The translations under genes were made by a program, and so were the position numbers. The notes beneath the pieces are model-generated. The model was not told the origin of the DNA. It was given only the letters and a program-made list of their open reading frames with translations, and did no database searches. Positions 1 to 5,583 of a stretch of DNA of 16,661 nucleotides are shown piece by piece (position 1 is the stretch's first letter; every line of letters begins with the position of its first letter). This stretch comes from Coxiellaceae bacterium UBA6002 (GTDB taxonomy: Bacteria > Pseudomonadota > Gammaproteobacteria > UBA6002): contig DJAM01000064.1 of NCBI GenBank assembly GCA_002429595.1, positions 1 through 16,661 on the forward strand. The letters are read 5' to 3'.

Positions 1-70
1 ATTCCCGCGAAGGCGGGAATCCATCCTTCCAGTCACACCTATGATGGATTCCCGCCTTCGCGGGAATGAC
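1..70. repeat. Palindromic dispersed repeat, copy 1 (left edge)
   Basis: The 24-nt arm at 1-24 is a perfect reverse complement of 44-67, with a 19-nt loop between them, so the transcript would fold into a long GC-rich hairpin. A second copy lies at 7006-7079 and the beginning of a third at 16645-16661. The copies share the loop core CACCTATGATGG. The window appears to start inside the element, because the GTC that precedes it in the other copies is absent. It lies downstream of rnhA. There is no coding capacity and no T-run, so it is not a typical intrinsic terminator. It resembles the REP/MITE-like palindromes of many gammaproteobacteria; assignment to a named family is not possible from sequence alone. 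Confidence 0.9.
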
Positions 71-78
71 AGATCCAG

Positions 79-110
79 CCCGCTTGGGGGAGAGGGTTAG
101 GGTGAGGGTC
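79..110. repeat. Fragment of a CCCTAACCCT-type dispersed repeat
   Basis: On the minus strand this reads as a run of CCCTCACC, CTAACCCT and CTCCC blocks ending in AAGCGGG. This composition is familiar from short intergenic repeats in many proteobacterial genomes. Only one half is present, since the matching inverted GGGAGAGGG arm is not seen. It sits directly between the rnhA stop codon and the left palindromic repeat, so two repeat types are nested in the 3' flank of rnhA. The family assignment comes from recalled pattern and not from a search. Confidence 0.45.
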
Positions 111-113
111 TAA

Positions 114-557
114 TTACATCGAAAGAGCCAATAACTCATCAATCGCTTGATTAGCCAATTGGTCTGCTAACTCATTTTCTTTATGGCCACTATGGCCCTT
201 AATCCAATGCCAAATGATAGTGTGGCGCAAGGTTTCTTGCTCTAAACGTTCCCACAAATCTTGGTTCTTCACGGGTTTTTTCTGGCTAGTGCGCCAGTTA
301 TTTTTTTTCCAATTCGCGAGCCAAGTTGTTACCCCGTCACGAACATATTTCGAATCAGTGGTAAGCTCGATCTCGCAGGGTCTTGTTAGTGCGGCTAACG
401 CTTGGATCGCAGCTAATAATTCCATGCGGTTATTAGTGGTATTTAATTCTGCGCCCTTGAGATATTTTTCTTGTCCTTTGCACCTTAATAATGCTCCCCA
501 ACCGCCAGGTCCTGGATTGCCACGACATGCTCCATCGGTGAAAATTTCTACTTTCAT
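114..557 (-). CDS. rnhA: Ribonuclease HI
   Basis: RNase HI cleaves the RNA strand of RNA-DNA hybrids in the cytoplasm, removing R-loops and misplaced primers. The 147-residue protein is of normal family length. It opens with the strand carrying TDGACRGNPGPGGWG. The four carboxylates of the metal site are visible: Asp8, Glu46 (in NNRMELLA), Asp68 (in TTDSKYV) and Asp132 (in NELAD). The catalytic histidine is His122 in KGHSGH. The ATG overlaps the TGA of the upstream yafS gene as ATGA, and AAGGG just upstream can serve as ribosome-binding site, so translational coupling is likely. In E. coli rnhA also neighbours yafS and gloB, although there dnaQ lies on the other side; here repeats occupy that flank. 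Identification is secure. Confidence 0.97.
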   Translation of the reverse strand: MKVEIFTDGACRGNPGPGGWGALLRCKGQEKYLKGAELNTTNNRMELLAAIQALAALTRPCEIELTTDSKYVRDGVTTWLANWKKNNWRTSQKKPVKNQDLWERLEQETLRHTIIWHWIKGHSGHKENELADQLANQAIDELLALSM

Positions 558-1306
558 GAAAGGCCCTTATTGGTACTCGGCTCAGGAAAGCCATGCGAAA
601 CCGGTATTTTTTTGTTATAGATTTTTAACTTCAAGGGAGATAAGGGTATCGTCTTTTTTTCAGCAATCAAGATATAAAAACTACCTAAAACTGGAAAAAA
701 CCGCTTACTAAACTTTTCAAAGAAATTTTTCGATTTAACTTTGGATTTCTTGGGGCGACCATAACAATGATAATCGTAATCTACGACCGTAAAACCGACA
801 TCACAAAGCCTTCTTTTTAACGTACCTAAGCTCAGCAAATTTCCCGACCAAGGTAAATTTTTATCTGATTTTAGCAATTTAGTCAACCCAATATGACTAA
901 AAGGGTTAAATCCAATCACAATTAGCTTACCACTGGGTATTAAAATATTATAAATTTCTTTTAAAAGTGCGTCTGGGTGTTGGCATAGTTCCAAGGTATG
1001 CGGCAGAAAGAATACATCGACGCTTTCAGCTTGAAAGGGGAGTTCTTCGAAGGTTGATTCCACAAAGTTTTCTTGGTGTCGTTCCACTTGGTGAGTATTA
1101 CCAAGATAGATATGAACATTAATCGTGCTAGCCGATTTGAGGTCATAGCAATCGAAAACACCAGCCTGAACTAAGTAGTAACCATAAAACTTTGGTAAGA
1201 GTTTATTTAAGACTTCCTGCTCACATTGCAAAAAATATTGTCCTGGAAAACTGTTAAGACTTTGCGAGAAAGCCCGAAACGGCGATACCTTTTCCATGGG
1301 AGACAC
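554..1306 (-). CDS. yafS: YafS-like SAM-dependent methyltransferase-fold protein
   Basis: This 250-aa protein matches the YafS family of class I methyltransferase-fold proteins, whose substrate is unknown. The best-conserved part is the core from LPFQAESVD (residues 89-97) through the FFLPHTLE strand to IGFNPFS (131-137). A second match is the C-terminal segment YILIAEKKTIPL (211-222). The glycine-rich SAM-binding motif I expected near residues 45-70 is hard to see (VQAGVFDCY, then IYLGNTHQV), so SAM binding is inferred from the fold and not shown by motif. Two starts are possible: GTG at 1306, or ATG at 1297 three codons later. Neither has a strong ribosome-binding site, and I favour the ATG slightly. 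It overlaps rnhA by 4 nt and is divergent from gloB, which is the E. coli neighbourhood with a different orientation. A TATAAA at 1367-1372 is a possible -10 site. Confidence 0.8.
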   Translation of the reverse strand: MSPMEKVSPFRAFSQSLNSFPGQYFLQCEQEVLNKLLPKFYGYYLVQAGVFDCYDLKSASTINVHIYLGNTHQVERHQENFVESTFEELPFQAESVDVFFLPHTLELCQHPDALLKEIYNILIPSGKLIVIGFNPFSHIGLTKLLKSDKNLPWSGNLLSLGTLKRRLCDVGFTVVDYDYHCYGRPKKSKVKSKNFFEKFSKRFFPVLGSFYILIAEKKTIPLSPLKLKIYNKKIPVSHGFPEPSTNKGLS

Positions 1307-1388
1307 TTGCCAAAAGTTATAGATGAGGCATTTTAACTAAAAATCTTTGCTGTGACTAATAACTCTTTTATACAAAAAATTCCAGATT

Positions 1389-1517
1389 CGTTCCCGTACA
1401 CGTTCCCGTTCCCGTTCCCGTTCCCGAATCATATAGGCCACTTGGATAGAAAGTGTCGTACGGAACGGATTTCTTAGTGGTCTGTTTGATTCGGGAACGG
1501 GAACGTGTACGGGAACG
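1389..1517. repeat. Hexanucleotide inverted-repeat element A
   Basis: The left arm (1389-1430) is seven hexamers: CGTTCC, CGTACA, four CGTTCC and CGAATC. The right arm (1488-1517) is the exact reverse complement of the same array minus two CGTTCC units. The 57-nt centre is single-copy sequence. The arms could pair over about 30 bp. Immediately inside the left arm lies ATATAGGCCA, and inside the right arm (read inward) AAACAGACCA. Both flanks recur in element B in the opposite orientation, so this is a dispersed element with two distinguishable ends, not a local tandem expansion. It sits between the divergent yafS and gloB genes. Read in other frames the arms give Arg-Glu, Gly-Thr or Arg-Ser dipeptide repeats, which extend spurious reading frames upstream of gloB. 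Confidence 0.85.
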
Positions 1518-1530
1518 TTTAATTAAGAAA

Positions 1531-1539
1531 TGGTATACT
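1531..1539 (+). promoter_or_regulatory. Extended -10 promoter candidate for gloB
   Basis: TGGTATACT has a TGn extension followed by TATACT (1534-1539), a good sigma-70 extended -10. There is no -35 consensus: the hexamer 17 bp upstream is GGGAAC, the outermost unit of repeat element A. Transcription would begin about 15 nt before the GGAGG at 1551-1555, a short but workable leader. Confidence 0.45.
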
Positions 1540-1560
1540 TTCTCAACCACGGAGGACCAC

Positions 1561-2313
1561 ATGACAATCTACCCAATCCCAGCTTTCCACGACAATTACA
1601 TCTGGTGTCTCGTTAAAAACAGCGACTGCTTAATAGTCGATCCAGGCGAAGCTTTACCCGTAGAGAAGTTCTTACAGAAAAACAACCTCAACCTCAAAGC
1701 AATCCTCGCAACCCACCATCATTTTGATCACACCAATGGAATTCAAAAATTAGTCCATGCTCGCCCTGTACCCGTCTATGGTTCAGCCCAAATTCCCGAG
1801 GTGACTCATGTGGTCCAAGATCAAGAAATTATTCAGCCATTAGACATTCCCCTGAAAGTGCTTACTATTCCAGCTCATACTTTGGAACATGTCGCCTATT
1901 ACACTGACGGCATTGCTTTTACCGGTGACACTCTCTTTACCGGAGGATGTGGCAAAATATTCGAGGGTACCGCAAACCAAATGTATGAATCGCTGGAGAA
2001 GCTCAAACAGTTGCCGAAAGAGACATTGATCTACTGTGGACACGAATACACTCTCAATAATTTAAAATTTGCTGAATTAGTTGAGCCCAAGAATCAATGT
2101 ATCCAGGAACGTATTGAGGTCACGAAACGGCTGCTCAAAAAAGGTCTTTCTGCGGTACCTGCGCCTTTGGAGCTTGAACTTAAGACGAATCCCTTTCTAC
2201 GATGCGACCAGCAAGACGTTATAAACGCGGCTTCAAACTATGCACAAAAGCCCTTAACAGACCCAGTTGCCATCCTATTTACGCTACGAGAATGGAAAAA
2301 TAGCATTACGTAA
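1561..2313 (+). CDS. gloB: Hydroxyacylglutathione hydrolase (glyoxalase II)
   Basis: GloB hydrolyses S-D-lactoylglutathione to D-lactate and glutathione, the second step of methylglyoxal detoxification in the cytoplasm. The 250-aa protein begins with the family's MTIYPIPAFHDNYIW. It carries the metallo-beta-lactamase metal motif THHHFDH (residues 51-57), His110 in AHTLEH, Asp123 in FTGDTLF, and His161 in YCGHEYT. The C-terminal domain has the glutathione-contacting KTNPFLR stretch. The ATG at 1561 is chosen because GGAGG lies at 1551-1555 and this N-terminus is canonical. The open frame upstream is only repeat-encoded Arg-Glu dipeptides. One small oddity is Glu109 where a glycine is more usual in PGHTxGH. 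It is the first gene of the gloB-mltD-folD group. Confidence 0.96.
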   Translation: MTIYPIPAFHDNYIWCLVKNSDCLIVDPGEALPVEKFLQKNNLNLKAILATHHHFDHTNGIQKLVHARPVPVYGSAQIPEVTHVVQDQEIIQPLDIPLKVLTIPAHTLEHVAYYTDGIAFTGDTLFTGGCGKIFEGTANQMYESLEKLKQLPKETLIYCGHEYTLNNLKFAELVEPKNQCIQERIEVTKRLLKKGLSAVPAPLELELKTNPFLRCDQQDVINAASNYAQKPLTDPVAILFTLREWKNSIT

Positions 2314-2357
2314 GTTCCTTGACCCTACCGGCTTCATCCGATAGTATCCAGAAGACT

Positions 2358-3635
2358 ATGCTTTATAGAAAAAGAAGAATCACACAAGGACTCACACTTT
2401 TTTTGTTATTGGTCAGCTTAGTGCTCAGCAGTAGCAGTCTTGCTTTTCCCAAACCGAATTGGTTTCACATCCAAGATAATCATGATATTAACTTCTGGTC
2501 TCAGATGAGCAAGGACTTTGCTATTGAATCTCAGGAAGATAACCCTGATATCCAGCGACAAATACAGTGGTATCAACAGCATCCTAAGCACTTACAACGT
2601 ATTTTAATGCGGGCAGAGCCATTCCTTCGTTATGTTTATCAACAAACGCATCGGTACAATTTGCCAGCTGAACTAGCACTTATTCCGTTACTAGAAAGTC
2701 AATATAACCCAGCTGCCGGAGGACGTTCAGGTCCTGCTGGCTTGTGGCAAATGATGCCTGGGACAGCAGCCAAATTTGGCCTCAAGGTAAATCGTGGTTA
2801 CGATGGTCGGCGCGATGTTAATGCTTCAACCAAAGCAGCGCTTACCTATCTTGCTTATCTTCATCGTTATTTCAATCAGAATTGGCTACTTGCTTTGGCG
2901 GCTTACAATGCTGGCGAAGGTAAAGTGGCCGCAGTCAGCAGTCGTCATAACTTTAATTTTTGGAATCTTCCGCCTTCTCGAGAAACACGTGAATACGTTC
3001 CTAAAATACTCGCACTTGCTTCAATTATTAGACGGCCAGGTGCCTATAAAATGAGCCTACCCAATCTTCCAAAAGATACTGAAGTTTCCAAAGAAACTTG
3101 GCAAGAGGCTAAGACTTATAATATAGCGGAAAATAATCAATCAGCGGTTCTCAAGCCTGAAGCGACCCAAGCGGCGCCAGATCCTAAGCCTCAGACAGAG
3201 CAGAACATGGTTAGCTTACCTCTTCCAGAGACGAACAATACTCAACAAACAACAGAAAGTATGCCCATCCCGGCACCGCAACCCAGTACCATTCAATACC
3301 ATGTAAAACAGCACGATACCTTAGGCCATATCGCTAAGAAGTTCCAAACTACGAGTGATGCTATCAAGAAGTCTAATCACCTAAAAACGAATAAACTTAA
3401 AATTGGCCAAGTGTTAACGATTACCAGTACCGAATCAAAAACCACGGTCACAACTAATGTTAGTGCTCCCACACCAAAACGATCCCATAAAACTTATAAA
3501 TTGAAACAAGGTGATAGTCTTGAATCGATTGCAAAAAAATTACATGTTCCCCTTAAAAAATTACAGCAAGCCAATCACATAAAAAATACTAAGAAACTGC
3601 AAATTGGCAAAACACTTACCATACCTTCAAACTAG
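2358..3635 (+). CDS. mltD: Membrane-bound lytic murein transglycosylase D
   Basis: MltD cleaves glycan strands of peptidoglycan, leaving 1,6-anhydroMurNAc ends. With the ATG at 2358 the protein has 425 residues. A Sec signal peptide (LYRKRR, then a leucine-rich core, ending SSSSLA) is followed by an SLT domain. The SLT domain has catalytic Glu113 in LLESQYNP, GLWQMMPGTA (128-137) and AAYNAGEG (181-188). A Thr/Pro/Gln-rich linker leads to two LysM domains at about 312-357 and 378-424. An in-frame TTG at 2319 would add 13 residues in front of the signal peptide and is less likely. Unlike E. coli MltD there is no lipobox cysteine after the hydrophobic core, so it should be secreted or held by LysM binding rather than lipid-anchored. 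It follows gloB by 44 nt and precedes folD by 9 nt, and is probably co-transcribed with both. Confidence 0.93.
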   Translation: MLYRKRRITQGLTLFLLLVSLVLSSSSLAFPKPNWFHIQDNHDINFWSQMSKDFAIESQEDNPDIQRQIQWYQQHPKHLQRILMRAEPFLRYVYQQTHRYNLPAELALIPLLESQYNPAAGGRSGPAGLWQMMPGTAAKFGLKVNRGYDGRRDVNASTKAALTYLAYLHRYFNQNWLLALAAYNAGEGKVAAVSSRHNFNFWNLPPSRETREYVPKILALASIIRRPGAYKMSLPNLPKDTEVSKETWQEAKTYNIAENNQSAVLKPEATQAAPDPKPQTEQNMVSLPLPETNNTQQTTESMPIPAPQPSTIQYHVKQHDTLGHIAKKFQTTSDAIKKSNHLKTNKLKIGQVLTITSTESKTTVTTNVSAPTPKRSHKTYKLKQGDSLESIAKKLHVPLKKLQQANHIKNTKKLQIGKTLTIPSN

Positions 3636-3644
3636 GAGCAGCAA

Positions 3645-4499
3645 GTGACCGCTAAAATTCTTGACGGAAAACATGTTGCCCACATTCTCAAAGCATCGAT
3701 CGCCCTGGAAGTGCAACAAAGACTGGCAGAACATAAAAAGCCACCAGGCTTGGCAGTGATCATTGTCGGCAACGACAGCGCGTCCAAGATCTACGTCAAG
3801 AATAAACGCATTGCCTGTCAAAAATTAGGCTTCCACTCAGTTTCTTATGACCTACCCGAAGAAATTTCCCAAGAAGAACTAGACGCTGTGATAGATGAGC
3901 TCAATGAAGATGAAAAGGTTCACGGCATCATCGTCCAAACCCCTTTACCACCGCAACTTGACGCATGGCAAGTCGTAGAAAAAATTCGCTATGACAAAGA
4001 CGTTGATGGCTTTCATCCTTACAATATCGGCAGACTTTCCCTGCGGAAACCTCTGTTGCGACCTTGCACACCTTACGGGATTATCCAGCTGTTACAATTC
4101 TATGAAATCCCTTTAACTGGAATCAACGCAGTTGTCGTTGGAGCTTCAAATATTGTAGGCAGACCCATGGCATTGGAGCTATTGCTAAAAAAAGCCACTG
4201 TGACTGTGTGCCATCGTTATAGCAAAGATTTAAAAGACTATGTTCAGTCCGCAGAATTATTAATTGTCGCAATCGGAAAACCAGGCATCATTAAATCCGA
4301 GTGGATTAAGCCAGGCGCTATTGTTATTGACGTTGGTATTAACCGTTTATCTGATGGTACCCTACGAGGCGATATAGATTTTGAAACCGCGAAGCATAAA
4401 GCAGCCTGGATTACACCAGTCCCAGGGGGTGTTGGCCCGATGACGGTGGCGACGTTATTGAAGAATACGTTGTATGCTGCTGGGAATTTGCATAAATAA
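3645..4499 (+). CDS. folD: Methylene-THF dehydrogenase / methenyl-THF cyclohydrolase
   Basis: FolD interconverts 5,10-methylene-, 5,10-methenyl- and 10-formyl-tetrahydrofolate with NADP, feeding purine and formyl-Met synthesis. The 284-aa length is typical. Tyr50 and catalytic Lys54 lie in SKIYVKNKRIAC. Q98 in IVQTPLPP and Asp121 in KDVDGFHPYNIG complete the active site. The Rossmann motif is GASNIVGRP, and the C-terminal signature TPVPGGVGPMTVATLL is intact. Where many homologues have QLPLP this one has QTPLP. The start is GTG at 3645, supported by AGGAG at 3634-3638, which overlaps the mltD stop codon. This tight spacing indicates that folD is read from the same transcript as mltD. Repeat element B begins 21 nt after the stop codon. 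Confidence 0.96.
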   Translation: MTAKILDGKHVAHILKASIALEVQQRLAEHKKPPGLAVIIVGNDSASKIYVKNKRIACQKLGFHSVSYDLPEEISQEELDAVIDELNEDEKVHGIIVQTPLPPQLDAWQVVEKIRYDKDVDGFHPYNIGRLSLRKPLLRPCTPYGIIQLLQFYEIPLTGINAVVVGASNIVGRPMALELLLKKATVTVCHRYSKDLKDYVQSAELLIVAIGKPGIIKSEWIKPGAIVIDVGINRLSDGTLRGDIDFETAKHKAAWITPVPGGVGPMTVATLLKNTLYAAGNLHK

Positions 4500-4520
4500 A
4501 AATAAAGAAAGTCAAAAATT

Positions 4521-4741
4521 CGTTCCCGTTCCCGTTCCCGTTCCCGTTCCCGAATCATACAGACATTACGGCAACTTTTTCTTTTCTCCACGAATAAATA
4601 GATAAAATACTCCGCAGTACTAATACAAAAATTTTATTTTGACCACTGAAAGAGCAACACAAATTTTATGCGTTAGGAGCCGATAACGTGCTCTATGGCC
4701 TATATGATTCGTGAACGTGAACGGGAACGTGTACAGGAACG
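4521..4741. repeat. Hexanucleotide inverted-repeat element B (inverted relative to A)
   Basis: The left arm (4521-4556) is five CGTTCC units and CGAATC. The right arm (4706-4741), read as reverse complement, is CGTTCC, TGTACA, CGTTCC, CGTTCA, CGTTCA, CGAATC. The 149-nt centre is AT-rich and has no convincing gene. The right inner flank (ATATAGGCCA as reverse complement) matches the left inner flank of element A. The left inner flank ATACAGAC matches A's right flank, so B is the same element in reverse. It occupies nearly all of the 259-nt gap between the convergent folD and the 51-aa lipoprotein gene. Here the long hairpin could also help end transcription from both sides. No clear target-site duplication is visible at either copy. 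Confidence 0.82.
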
Positions 4742-4758
4742 ATGAAGAAAAAGATTAG

Positions 4759-4914
4759 TTATTCCTTCGGCTTCTTATCACTCAAATTATCCTGAAGCTT
4801 AATCTTTATCTTATCAATCGCCTCTTGTACCTTCCCAGACGTATCTTCAGATGCATTTCTTTGACAGGCAACCACGAAGCAAATACTTAATAAAATCAGG
4901 AGGTTTTTTTTCAA
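4759..4914 (-). CDS. Small predicted lipoprotein (51 aa)
   Basis: Not recognised as a named family. The predicted peptide starts MKKNLLILLSICFVVAC, a short charged n-region, hydrophobic core and lipobox VVAC, so Cys17 would be lipid-modified. The 35-residue mature part is charged and probably helical (QEAIDKIKIKLQDNLSD), ending KKPKE. I chose a TTG start at 4914 because AGGCGG lies 6 nt upstream and the signal peptide then has normal length. A longer in-frame ATG at 4980 would place an implausible basic extension before it and run through the terminator stem. The gene is 26 nt downstream of the terminator of the Thr-rich lipoprotein gene, so it depends on read-through or on a promoter I cannot see. 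A general resemblance to entericidin-type small lipoproteins is only in architecture. Confidence 0.55.
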   Translation of the reverse strand: MKKNLLILLSICFVVACQRNASEDTSGKVQEAIDKIKIKLQDNLSDKKPKE

Positions 4915-4940
4915 GCAATTCCGCCTTTTTTTGGACTTAC

Positions 4941-4974
4941 AAAAAAGAAAGGATATCCGAAGATATCCTTTCTT
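4941..4974 (-). terminator. Rho-independent terminator with UUCG tetraloop
   Basis: On the minus strand a perfect 13-bp stem (4974-4962 with 4957-4945) closes a TTCG loop and runs straight into six T residues at 4946-4941. The stable UUCG loop plus U-tract is a textbook intrinsic terminator. It begins 14 nt after the stop codon of the Thr-rich lipoprotein gene, so it should end that transcript before the 51-aa lipoprotein gene. Confidence 0.9.
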
Positions 4975-4988
4975 GATCAAAAGATCGA

Positions 4989-5255
4989 CTATTGAGTTTT
5001 GGTCGTATCTGTTGAAGGTGTTGTGGTCGTGGTGGTGCTGCTGTCTGGTGTAGTTGTTGTGCTGGTACTTGGAGCTGTCGTATCTGTAGATGGAGCAGCT
5101 GGAGTTGTTGTATCAGCAGGAGCTGTTGTGGTATCAGCTGGAGTTGTGGTGGTTGTAGTATCAGTCGCACCAGCAGCTGGTTCCATACGCTGTTCGCAAG
5201 CAGCCAAGCCAAGAGTTAGTACACCTGCAGCAGCAGCAATTAAAAGTTTGTTCAT
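4989..5255 (-). CDS. Thr/Pro-rich low-complexity lipoprotein (88 aa)
   Basis: The function is unknown. MNKLLIAAAAGVLTLGLAAC is a clear lipoprotein signal peptide with lipobox LAAC, giving lipid-modified Cys20. After a short EQRMEPAAGA spacer, the rest (about residues 31-88) is almost only Thr, Pro, Ala, Ser and Asp, with repeated units such as PADTTT and runs of four to six threonines. Such a tail is expected to be extended and disordered, perhaps a spacer spanning periplasm or surface, or a target for O-glycosylation; this is inference. AAGGAG lies 9 nt upstream of the ATG. It follows the DUF1328 gene by 52 nt and is closed by a strong terminator, so the two probably share a transcript. The antisense frame is Val-rich and is a shadow. 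Confidence 0.75.
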   Translation of the reverse strand: MNKLLIAAAAGVLTLGLAACEQRMEPAAGATDTTTTTTPADTTTAPADTTTPAAPSTDTTAPSTSTTTTPDSSTTTTTTPSTDTTKTQ

Positions 5256-5307
5256 TTGAAAAATCTCCTTAGTTTGTTTGAATTTCCCTCAAAAACTTTG
5301 CTCTAGT

Positions 5308-5478
5308 TTAAGGACCTCGTCCTCTCATGATGTATGAGATTAGAGAAATAATTAATAGGACTAAAAATATGTAGAAAATGATTTTTGCAATACCCGCAGA
5401 TGCGACGGCAATACCGGTAAAACCAAAAATTGCCGCAAGAATTGCAATGATCAGAAAAATAATAACCCATCCTAGCAT
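5308..5478 (-). CDS. DUF1328 (YtjA-like) small membrane protein
   Basis: The 56-aa peptide begins MLGWVIIFLIIAILAAIFGFTG, the typical opening of DUF1328 proteins, and consists of two hydrophobic helices separated by a small Ala/Gly turn. It ends in a basic MRGRGP tail. It should lie in the inner membrane; the biochemical role of the family is not established. An ATG four codons upstream (5490) is in frame, but GGAG six nt before the ATG at 5478 and the family N-terminus favour the shorter form. A strong promoter sits 38 nt upstream at 5516-5544. It lies between cysS and the Thr-rich lipoprotein gene, all on the minus strand. Confidence 0.85.
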   Translation of the reverse strand: MLGWVIIFLIIAILAAIFGFTGIAVASAGIAKIIFYIFLVLLIISLISYIMRGRGP

Positions 5479-5515
5479 AGTAAACTCCATTTACTTTAAA
5501 AAGCAAAGCCTTCTT

Positions 5516-5544
5516 AATATAGGCATCCGTTAGAATAATGTCAA
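5516..5544 (-). promoter_or_regulatory. Near-consensus sigma-70 promoter for the DUF1328 gene
   Basis: On the minus strand a perfect TTGACA (5544-5539) is followed after exactly 17 bp by TATATT (5521-5516), five of six matches to the -10 consensus. It lies between the cysS stop and the DUF1328 start, pointing at DUF1328 and the Thr-rich lipoprotein. It is the best promoter match in the window and predicts high constitutive expression of these small envelope genes. Confidence 0.85.
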
Positions 5545-5583
5545 GCAAGTAAAAACTTGTAGGGTCTTGTTAAGACTAAGTAT

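Noticed and set aside
1453..1560. Longer N-terminus of gloB carrying Arg-Glu dipeptide repeats
   Set aside because: It is translation of repeat element A; the ATG at 1561 has GGAGG at the right distance and the canonical glyoxalase II N-terminus.
2319..2357. TTG start for mltD adding 13 residues
   Set aside because: It would put a neutral stretch ahead of a normal basic n-region of the signal peptide; the ATG at 2358 gives a typical signal peptide.
4244..4591. Minus-strand frame with Arg-Glu repeats overlapping the folD end
   Set aside because: The repeats come from element B and the rest is antisense to the conserved folD gene.
4557..4705. Small RNA or gene in the centre of element B
   Set aside because: The centre is AT-rich and has only a 4-bp stem (TACT with AGTA); no ribosome-binding site with an open frame or clear promoter-terminator pair is visible.
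4521..4741. CRISPR-like array in the CGTTCC repeats
   Set aside because: The repeat unit is six bases with no spacers, and no cas gene is present.
4999..5259. Plus-strand valine-rich frame opposite the Thr-rich lipoprotein
   Set aside because: It is the antisense shadow of ACN codons (GTN on the other strand); it lacks a ribosome-binding site and a family signature.
5556..5583. Intrinsic terminator after cysS
   Set aside because: Only a 5-bp stem (GTCTT with AAGAC) is present and it is not followed directly by a T-run; too weak to call.
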